Origin: Bog-473 sp963770645
GTDB lineage: Bacteria > Actinomycetota > Acidimicrobiia > Acidimicrobiales > RAAP-2
NCBI GenBank assembly: GCA_963770645.1
Contig: CAVYQL010000004.1
Span: 744,001 to 808,000, forward strand
DNA: 64,000 bases
Direction of reading: 5' to 3'
In this document: positions 56,886 through 64,000 of the stretch, in pieces
Position numbering within the stretch: position 1 is the first letter of the stretch
How the letters are laid out: every line of letters begins with the position of its first letter
The notes under the pieces: model-generated
Seen by the model: the letters and a program-made list of their open reading frames with translations, nothing else
The model's database searches: none
Told to the model about the DNA's origin: nothing
Position numbers and translations under genes: made by a program

Positions 56886-57373
56886 AGCTCATCCTGACCT
56901 ACGGCTGGGACTGCACCCCCGATGAGTTCTGGGCCCTCTACTACGATCCCGGCTTCGCCGTGCGTCTGCATCTCGAGTGCTTGGGCTCGACCTCGGCCGA
57001 GGTGCTGTCCCAGGAGGGCGATCTCGCGAGCGGCCTGGTGCGGACACTGCGCTACGGGCAACGGCCCCCGATGCCGGGTCCCGTCCGCAAGATCTTCGGC
57101 GAGGAAGTGGTCACCACCGAGGTGAGCACCTACGACCCCGCTGCCTCCACGACGACGTTCACCATGACACCGGGCACCATGGCGGACAAGACGCACATCG
57201 ACGGCTCCATCGCCTTCGCGCAAGATGGTGGCAGCACGATTGAGACCTTCTCGCTCGAAGCCCGCGTGAAGATCTTCGGCGCCGGCCCTGTCGTCGAGCG
57301 CTTCATCGAGCACCAGGCCCGCACGATGCAGGAGAAGTCAGTCGGGTTCATGCGGAGTGAGCTCGGCTGCTGA
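56882..57373 (+). CDS. DUF2505 (SRPBCC-like) protein
   Basis: The 163-residue product fits DUF2505: KLILTYGWDCTPDEFWALYYDPGFAVRLHLECLGSTSAEVL, VRTLRYGQRPPMPGPVRKIFGEEVVTTEV, and a long C-terminal helix EHQARTMQEKSVGF. The fold is expected to be a START-like lipid-binding barrel. Function unknown. It is translationally coupled to the SnoaL-like gene, and its 3' end converges on zwf. Confidence 0.85.
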   Translation: MKLILTYGWDCTPDEFWALYYDPGFAVRLHLECLGSTSAEVLSQEGDLASGLVRTLRYGQRPPMPGPVRKIFGEEVVTTEVSTYDPAASTTTFTMTPGTMADKTHIDGSIAFAQDGGSTIETFSLEARVKIFGAGPVVERFIEHQARTMQEKSVGFMRSELGC

Positions 57374-57409
57374 GCGCGGCGGATACGGGCCGCGGGCGTC
57401 GAGCAAGGC

Positions 57410-58813
57410 TCAGTTGTTGCGCTGCCCGAGCCACGGCTCGCGCCAACGCGGATAACCCGCCACCAGGGCGTCGGCCCCGGCCGGGCCCCACGACCCTCGT
57501 GCGTAGGTCTCGACCGGCGGCGGCGCGTCGAGGAGGGGCTGGACGATACGCCACGTCTCCTCGACGCTGTCCTCGCGGGTGAACAGCGCGGCCTGCCCGT
57601 GGAGGGCGTCGCCGAGGAGGCGCTCGTAGGGCTCGGGCATGGAGCCGAGCTCCTGGGCGAACACCAGGGAGAGGTCGATGCTGCGCGTGGTTTGGGCCCC
57701 GGGCGTCTTGGCCTGCACCACCAGGTCGGCGGCCGCATCGGGGTCGATGCGCAGGATGAGCTCGTCGGGGTCGGGCTCCGATCCGGTGACGAACACGGGT
57801 CGCGGCGGCCTCTTGAAGATGATGCGCATCTCGGTCGCCGTGACGGCGAGCGCCTTCCCCGCTCGAATGAAGAAGGGCACGCCGGACCAGCGCCAGTTGT
57901 CGATGTCGAGGCGCAAGGCGGCAAAGGTCTCGGTCTGCGATCCCTTGGCGACGCCGGGGACGTCGAGGTAACCCTCGTACTGGCCGCGCACGTAGCGCTT
58001 CGGGTTGGCGTCGGGGATGGAGCGGAACACGTCGACCCGCTTGTCCCGCAACCCGTCTGCGTCGGCCGTGACGGGCGGCTCGGAGGCGAAGAGCCCTAAA
58101 AGCTGAAGCAAGTGGTTCTGCACGACGTCGCGCAGCGCACCAACGGGATCGTAGAAGCTGCCTCGGTCCTCCACGTCGAAGTCCTCCGTCAAGGAGATCT
58201 GCACGCACTCGATGCGGTCGCGGTTCCACAGCGGCTCGAAGACGGAGTTCGCAAAGCGCAGGAACAAGATGTCCATCGCCGGCTCCTTGCCCAAGAAGTG
58301 GTCGATGCGCAGGATCTGCCACTCGTCGAGGAGCTTGCGCAGCTCGGCATTGAGGGCCTTGGCCGAGGCCAGGTCGTGCCCGAAAGGTTTCTCCACCACG
58401 ACGCGCGCCCGCTCGGTCAGGCCCGCCGCGCTCAGCCCCTCGACCACGCGACCGAAGAGCGAGGGCGGGGTCTCGAGGTAGAAGACAGGGTCGTGCCGGC
58501 CCTTGATGGCGGCCGCCAGCTTGGTGTAGGTCTCCGGGTCGTCGTAGTCCCCGCAGATCATGGACAGGCGGGCCGCGAAGCGACGGAACACATCCTCGTC
58601 GATGGTCTCACCCGAGTCCACGATGTCCTGGCGGGCGTGTTGGCGAAGCTGCTCGTCGGTCCAGCCGCTTCGGGCCACCCCGACGATCGGGCACGGGATC
58701 ATGCCTCTCGCCTCGAGCCGGTAGAGGGAGCGGAACGTCATCTTCTTGGCCAGGTCGCCCGTGATGCCGAAGATCACCAGGACGTCCGCCGTGTTCTGCG
58801 TACTGTCAGCCAT
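57410..58813 (-). CDS. zwf: Glucose-6-phosphate 1-dehydrogenase
   Basis: The 467-residue enzyme oxidises glucose-6-phosphate to 6-phosphogluconolactone with NADP. It has the Rossmann loop GITGDLAKK (16-24), the catalytic R169-I-D-H172-F-L-G-K-E177 motif, EKPFGHDLASA and the C-terminal DELILRIDPDAA segment. Length is normal. AAAGAGGG precedes ATG 58813. It is divergent from rpiA, 124 bases away, and in the same region as all other oxidative and nonoxidative pentose-phosphate genes seen here. Confidence 0.96.
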   Translation of the reverse strand: MADSTQNTADVLVIFGITGDLAKKMTFRSLYRLEARGMIPCPIVGVARSGWTDEQLRQHARQDIVDSGETIDEDVFRRFAARLSMICGDYDDPETYTKLAAAIKGRHDPVFYLETPPSLFGRVVEGLSAAGLTERARVVVEKPFGHDLASAKALNAELRKLLDEWQILRIDHFLGKEPAMDILFLRFANSVFEPLWNRDRIECVQISLTEDFDVEDRGSFYDPVGALRDVVQNHLLQLLGLFASEPPVTADADGLRDKRVDVFRSIPDANPKRYVRGQYEGYLDVPGVAKGSQTETFAALRLDIDNWRWSGVPFFIRAGKALAVTATEMRIIFKRPPRPVFVTGSEPDPDELILRIDPDAAADLVVQAKTPGAQTTRSIDLSLVFAQELGSMPEPYERLLGDALHGQAALFTREDSVEETWRIVQPLLDAPPPVETYARGSWGPAGADALVAGYPRWREPWLGQRNN

Positions 58814-58937
58814 GTCGCCCTCTTTCTGCTCGTCGTGGGTCTGCGTTCGCTTGGTGCACCCCGGAGCCTGCCAGAATCGTCGCCGTCCATCGTCGTCGGG
58901 CGCGCCGGCGCCCACCCGAGCATGGAGCCGTGATGGC

Positions 58938-59591
58938 GTGAGCATCGAGAGGGAAAAGCAGGTCGCGGCGGAGGCCGCCGCCGAATTCGTCGAGTCCTCC
59001 ATGACCGTCGGGCTGGGCACCGGGACGACGGTGGCCTACCTCCTCCCTGCACTCGCGGCGCGGTCCCTCGACATCCGCTGCGCCGCCACCTCCCCCCGCA
59101 CCGAAGAGGCCGCCCGGGGTCTGGGGCTCCGGATCGAACCCTTCGTCGACATCGACCGCTTCGACCTGGCGATCGACGGCGCGGACCAGATCACGCCGGA
59201 CGGCTGGCTGGTCAAGGGCGGCGGCGGGGCGCACACCCGCGAGAAGATCGTCGCCGACGCGGCCGACCGCTTCGTCGTGATCGCCGACTCCTCCAAGCCG
59301 GTGGCAGTGCTGCACGCACCAATCCCGCTCGAGCTGCTCTCCTTCGGGCTGCGCGCCACGCTGCGCCACCTGGGCACGGTGACGCTGCGCGACGTCCCGC
59401 ACAGTCCCGACGGGGGCGTCATCGCCGACTACGGCGGGCCGGTCGACGACCCCCGGACGCTGGCGGCGCGCCTGTCTGCGACGCCGGGCGTGATCGGGCA
59501 CGGCCTGTTCCCGCCCGAGATGGTGACAACGGTGCTCATCGGGCGCGGCGAGTCGGTCGAGCGGACCGATGTCGCCCATGCCGCACGCTGA
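58938..59591 (+). CDS. rpiA: Ribose-5-phosphate isomerase A
   Basis: The 217-residue enzyme interconverts ribose-5-phosphate and ribulose-5-phosphate. GLGTGTT (25-31) binds phosphate, DGADQ (80-84) and KGGGGAHTREK (93-103) carry the catalytic Asp, Glu and Lys. RpiA is unusual in actinobacteria, many of which use RpiB. It converges with pgl, whose stop lies 15 bases away, and is divergent from zwf. Confidence 0.94.
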   Translation: MSIEREKQVAAEAAAEFVESSMTVGLGTGTTVAYLLPALAARSLDIRCAATSPRTEEAARGLGLRIEPFVDIDRFDLAIDGADQITPDGWLVKGGGGAHTREKIVADAADRFVVIADSSKPVAVLHAPIPLELLSFGLRATLRHLGTVTLRDVPHSPDGGVIADYGGPVDDPRTLAARLSATPGVIGHGLFPPEMVTTVLIGRGESVERTDVAHAAR

Positions 59592-59605
59592 GATGAGTCG
59601 GCGCC

Positions 59606-60262
59606 TCAGAGCGCGGCCTGGTCAGCCAGGACGAGCGACGCCCCCGCCTCGACTCGTCCGGCCGGGATGGAGGTGTCGCCGGCCAGGAGCTTCTGGAGCG
59701 GCGCCTTCTTGTCCTCGCCGGTGATCAGCCACAGGATCTGGCGGGCTCGCCGCAGCGCCGGGTAGGTCAGCGTCATCCGCACCCGGTCCTGGTAGGGCTG
59801 GGTCAGGGCCACCAGGCGGTCGGTGACGGAGAGGACCGGGTCGCCCGGCACCAGCGACGCGGTGTGGCCGTCGGGCCCGAGCCCGAGGTGAACCAGGTCG
59901 AAGTGCTCGGGCAGCCCGGCGGCGTAGCTGGCCGCGGCCGCCTCGAGATCGGGCTCTTCGACACCCATCGGCCGCACCTGCGCCGGCGCCGTCCCGAGCG
60001 CCTCTCTGAGATGGTGCAGGTTACGGTCGGGGTCGTCCGCCGGCGCCACCCGCTCGTCCACCTGGTAGATGATCACGGACTGCCAGGGCACGTCCTCGTG
60101 GGCCAGCTCGGCGAACATGGCCCACGGCGTGTGGCCACCGCTGACCGCGAAGTGGAAGCTCCCGTGCGCACCGACGGCGTCGCGGGCCGCACCGGCTACG
60201 AACGTGGCGCCCACCCGCGCCACGGCGGCGGGGTCGGGTTGGGCCTCGACGGTGTGCTGCAC
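59606..60262 (-). CDS. pgl: 6-Phosphogluconolactonase
   Basis: The 218-residue DevB/Pgl-type enzyme hydrolyses 6-phosphogluconolactone. AVSGGHTPWAMFAELA supplies the phosphate-binding segment, QVDERVAPADDPDRNLHHLREAL the family signature, and HLGLGPDGHTASLVPGDPVL the catalytic segment. It is the last gene of the tal-pgi-gnd-pgl run on the minus strand, nine bases after gnd. Confidence 0.93.
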   Translation of the reverse strand: MQHTVEAQPDPAAVARVGATFVAGAARDAVGAHGSFHFAVSGGHTPWAMFAELAHEDVPWQSVIIYQVDERVAPADDPDRNLHHLREALGTAPAQVRPMGVEEPDLEAAAASYAAGLPEHFDLVHLGLGPDGHTASLVPGDPVLSVTDRLVALTQPYQDRVRMTLTYPALRRARQILWLITGEDKKAPLQKLLAGDTSIPAGRVEAGASLVLADQAAL

Positions 60263-60271
60263 CGCCCCGCC

Positions 60272-61300
<1,029 letters not shown>

Positions 61301-61309
61301 TGTGGCCTC

Positions 61310-62938
61310 CTAGCCCATGAGTGTCCGATAGCGGCGAATGAGTGCGTTGGTCGACGAGTCGTGGGCGAGCTGAGGCTCCGCCGCGCTCTCGAGCTCGGGG
61401 ATGATGGCCGTCGCCAGTACCTTGCCCAATTCCACGCCCCACTGGTCGAAGGAGTCGATGCTCCAGATGGTGCCCTGCGTGAACACGCTGTGCTCATAGA
61501 GGGCGACGAGCGTCCCGAGCACGCGTGGGGTGAGCACCTCGGCCAACAAGACGTTGGTGGGCCGGTTGCCCTGCATCACCCGGTGGGGGACGACGGCGTC
61601 AGGAGTACCCTCGGCCCGCACCTCCTCCTCGGTCTTGCCGAAGGCCAGCGCCTGGGCCTGGGCGAAGACGTTCGAGGAAAGGATGTCGTGGTGGTCGCGC
61701 AACGGGTTGAGGGACTTGGCGAACCCGATGAGGTCGACGGGGATCAGCTTCGTGCCCTGGTGGATGAGCTGATAGAAGCTGTGCTGGCCGTTGGTGCCGG
61801 GCTCACCCCAATAGATGGACCCTGTCTGGTAGTCGACGATGGTGCCGTCGAGTGTCACGTGCTTGCCGTTGCTCTCCATGGTGAGCTGCTGGAGGTACGC
61901 CGGGAAGCGCTTGAGGTACTGGTCGTAGGGCATGACGCCGGCCGTCTGGGCCCCGAAGAAGTCGCCATACCAGACGGCGAGGAGTCCCATGATCACCGGG
62001 AGGTTCTGCTCGAGCGGCGTGCTGCGAAAGTGTTCGTCCATCTCGTGGAACCCGGCCAGCATCTCGCGGAAACCTTCGGGGCCGATGGCCACCATCGTCG
62101 AAAGCCCGATGGCCGAGTCCATGGAGTACCGGCCCCCCACCCAGTCCCAGAACTCGAACATGTTGGCGGTGTCGATTCCGAACGCGGCGACCTTCTCGGC
62201 GTTCGTGGAGACGGCGACGAAGTGCTTGGCGACGGCCGACTCGTCTCCCAGCTCGTGCACGATCCAGTCGCGGGCCGAGGTGGCGTTGGTCAGCGTCTCG
62301 AGCGTCCCGAACGTCTTGGAGGACACGATGAAGAGGGTCTCATCGGCAGCGAGGTCGCGCGTCGCCTCCACGAAATCGGTGGAGTCCACGTTGGATACGA
62401 AGCGGAACGTGAGGTCGCGGCGTGCGTAGTGACGCAGCGCCTCGTACGCCATGACGGGCCCGAGGTCGGAACCGCCGATCCCGATGTTGATCACATTGCG
62501 GATCGGCTTGCCCGTGTGGCCCTTCCACTCTCCCGCGCGGACGCGGTCGGCGAAGGTGGCCATGCGGTCGAGGACCTCGTGTACCTCGGTCACGACGTCG
62601 ACACCGTCGACGACGAGCGACGTCCCCTTCGGCATGCGGAGCGCGACATGGAGCACCGAGCGGTTCTCCGACACGTTGATGCGGTCGCCGGCGAACATCA
62701 TGTCCCGGCGCTGCTCGAGCTCGGACTGCCGGGCGAGTTCGAAGAGCAGCGACAGCGTCTCGTCGGTGACGCGGTTCTTGGAATAGTCGAGGTAGAGCCC
62801 GGCCGCCTCGGCGGTCAGCCGTTCCCCGCGCGCTGGATCTTCGGCAAACAGATCGCGCAGATGCCTGCCCTCGACCTTGGCATAGTGCTCGGCGAGGGCC
62901 GCGTAGGCGGGCCGTTGACGCAGGGGTGCTGGGGCCAC
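61310..62938 (-). CDS. pgi: Glucose-6-phosphate isomerase
   Basis: The 542-residue enzyme interconverts glucose-6-phosphate and fructose-6-phosphate. Landmarks are VINIGIGGSDLGPVMAYEAL, FVSNVDSTDFVEAT, VSSKTFGTLETLTNA, GGRYSMDSAIGLS, and GVELGKVLA near the end. AGGAGA precedes GTG 62938. It is typical of the bacterial PGI group of about 540 residues. It sits between tal and gnd and so could draw fructose-6-phosphate back into the pentose cycle. Confidence 0.96.
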   Translation of the reverse strand: MAPAPLRQRPAYAALAEHYAKVEGRHLRDLFAEDPARGERLTAEAAGLYLDYSKNRVTDETLSLLFELARQSELEQRRDMMFAGDRINVSENRSVLHVALRMPKGTSLVVDGVDVVTEVHEVLDRMATFADRVRAGEWKGHTGKPIRNVINIGIGGSDLGPVMAYEALRHYARRDLTFRFVSNVDSTDFVEATRDLAADETLFIVSSKTFGTLETLTNATSARDWIVHELGDESAVAKHFVAVSTNAEKVAAFGIDTANMFEFWDWVGGRYSMDSAIGLSTMVAIGPEGFREMLAGFHEMDEHFRSTPLEQNLPVIMGLLAVWYGDFFGAQTAGVMPYDQYLKRFPAYLQQLTMESNGKHVTLDGTIVDYQTGSIYWGEPGTNGQHSFYQLIHQGTKLIPVDLIGFAKSLNPLRDHHDILSSNVFAQAQALAFGKTEEEVRAEGTPDAVVPHRVMQGNRPTNVLLAEVLTPRVLGTLVALYEHSVFTQGTIWSIDSFDQWGVELGKVLATAIIPELESAAEPQLAHDSSTNALIRRYRTLMG

Positions 62939-62990
62939 GAGTCTCTCCTCTCTGCTTCTTGGCTTCGTGGTGCTCTCGTCGTGTGCGCGC

Positions 62991-64000
62991 TCAGCCGGCC
63001 AGCGCCGTGGTCTTCTCAGCGATCCGGTTGAGCAATTCGTGCCACGAGTCGACGAAGGCCGAGGCTCCGTCGCGCTGAAGGGTCGCAGCCAGCTCCCTGG
63101 TGTCGATGCCGGCGTCGCCGAATCGGGCCAGCAGCGCGTCAGCATCGCCGCCGTCCTCGGGCATGGGGTCGCCGACCTCTCCGTGGTCGTAGAAGTCCTT
63201 GAGGGTGTCGTCAGGCATGGTGTTCACGCTAAAGGGCGCCGCCAGCCCGTGGACATAGAGCGTGTCGGAGGCTGCGGGGTCCTTCGTCCTCGTGCTGGCC
63301 CACAGCAGGCGCTGCATCCTGGCCCCCTCGTTTTGCAGCCGCTGCACCCGGTCGGAGCGCATCACTTCGCGGTAGGCACGGTACACGTCGAGACCCACGG
63401 CAAGACCCAACTTGTCCGCGAGGTCGGCCGGGACCTTGGTCGCCACCGCGACGTCCCAGCGCGACACGAACACTGATGCCACCGACCCGACCGCGGGATC
63501 GAGCCCTTGCGCGACGCGGCGCTCGACGCCGTCGAGATATGCGCCCGCCGCCGCCCGGTAGTGGTCCGAGCTGAACAGGAGTGTGACGTTGACCGGCACC
63601 CCCGCAGCGATGGCCTCGGTGATGGCGGGCAGGCCTTGGGGCGTGCCCGGGATCTTGATGAAGAGGTTGGGCCGTCCCGCCTTGGTGTGGAGCGCCTTGG
63701 CGGCCTCTACCGTCTGCGTCGTGTCGTAGGCGAGGAGCGGCGAGACCTCGAGGGAGACCCATCCGTCGACCGCATCGGTGCGCTGATGGATGGGCGCGAA
63801 GAGATCGGCGGCGCGCTCGGAGGTCCTCGACGGCAAGGTCAAAGAAGAGATCCTCACCCGAGAGTCCGGCGGCCGCCTTCGTCCGTATGGCGTCGTCGTA
63901 GTCGCCGGACCCGATGGCCTTGTCGAAGATCGACGGGTTCGAGGTGAGACCGGTGACCGAATAGTCCTTGATGTAGTGCTCGATCGTCCCTTCGTCGAGC
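62991..64000 (-). CDS. tal: Transaldolase, frameshifted and 5'-truncated by the window edge
   Basis: The main frame (63857-62991) has RAADLFAPIHQRTD, VSLEVSPLLAYDT, the Schiff-base Lys in LFIKIPGTPQGLPAI, and the C-terminal SFVDSWHELLNRIAEK. Upstream codons up to the window edge read in another frame as LDEGTIEHYIKDYSVTGLTSNPSIFDKA and GEDLFFDLAVEDLR, the normal transaldolase N-terminal part. The frames meet near 63816, where removing one base in a GCGCGC stretch restores EDLRRAADLF. This is either a sequencing error or a real inactivating mutation. Expected full length is about 370 residues. Confidence 0.9.
   Translation of the reverse strand, partial: STKGRSSTTSRTIRSPVSPRTRRSSTRPSGPATTTTPYGRRRPPDSRVRISSLTLPSRTSERAADLFAPIHQRTDAVDGWVSLEVSPLLAYDTTQTVEAAKALHTKAGRPNLFIKIPGTPQGLPAITEAIAAGVPVNVTLLFSSDHYRAAAGAYLDGVERRVAQGLDPAVGSVASVFVSRWDVAVATKVPADLADKLGLAVGLDVYRAYREVMRSDRVQRLQNEGARMQRLLWASTRTKDPAASDTLYVHGLAAPFSVNTMPDDTLKDFYDHGEVGDPMPEDGGDADALLARFGDAGIDTRELAATLQRDGASAFVDSWHELLNRIAEKTTALAG

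Overview
The window comes from a high-GC member of the Actinomycetota, most plausibly class Acidimicrobiia or a close relative. The evidence is codon use dominated by G or C at third positions, many GTG starts and GTGA/ATGA gene overlaps, F420-type LLM oxidoreductases, DUF3052 and DUF2505 proteins, a cyclase with the actinobacterial regulatory N-terminus, and a class E-type sortase with an LAxTG substrate. This placement is inferred from gene content. No rRNA, tRNA or CRISPR array was recognised.

Layout. 0-4.1 kb: small accessory genes (GNAT, SET-domain protein, lipoprotein, SnoaL-like protein, C-terminally truncated hydrolase, ParB-like protein, 46-residue membrane protein). 4.2-6.4 kb: divergent gamma-glutamyl-GABA hydrolase and glutamine-synthetase-family genes. 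6.5-13.1 kb: methyltransferase, FGGY kinase, YceI/MarR pair around a palindromic operator, two SDRs and a double VOC protein. 13.1-20.6 kb: type-2-like ileS head-to-head with a GNAT gene, a methylenetetrahydrofolate-reductase-like gene, two HAD hydrolases, a peroxidase and a quinone oxidoreductase. 20.7-28.7 kb: a membrane-anchored GH18-like protein and CoA/acyl metabolism (thiolase-like protein with its DUF35 partner, SnoaL, F420-type oxidoreductase, FMN hydroxyacid oxidase, acyl-CoA synthetase). 28.7-31.1 kb: signal peptidase I followed exactly at its stop codon by an IS1182-like element. 31.1-33.3 kb: DUF3052, methyltransferase, LLM oxidoreductase.

33.5-42.1 kb: a surface module (propeller-repeat secreted protein, sortase, LAFTG-anchored protein) that flanks a five-gene acyl-CoA operon. 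42.1-43.6 kb: about 0.9 kb without convincing genes, then a putative ribbon-helix-helix gene amid seven copies of a GGTGTTAACG-like motif. 43.6-46.1 kb: two tandem nucleotide cyclases, one fused to a LiaF-like sensor module. 46.3-49 kb: HMG-CoA-synthase-like/OB-fold fusion plus thiolase. Its operator is the same palindrome that precedes the acyl-CoA operon. 49-55 kb: alanine dehydrogenase, aminoaldehyde dehydrogenase, Lrp regulator, class III aminotransferase and FAD amine oxidase, which together with the 4.2-6.4 kb genes cover most putrescine/GABA catabolic steps. 55.1-57.4 kb: LuxR-type regulator, SnoaL and DUF2505 proteins. 57.4-64 kb: pentose phosphate cluster (zwf, rpiA, pgl, gnd, pgi, tal), with tal cut by a frameshift and by the window edge.

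Three themes tie the genes together: degradation of acyl-CoA or sterol-like substrates under a shared operator, polyamine nitrogen catabolism with pyruvate/alanine recycling, and a sortase-dependent cell-surface module with matched promoters.
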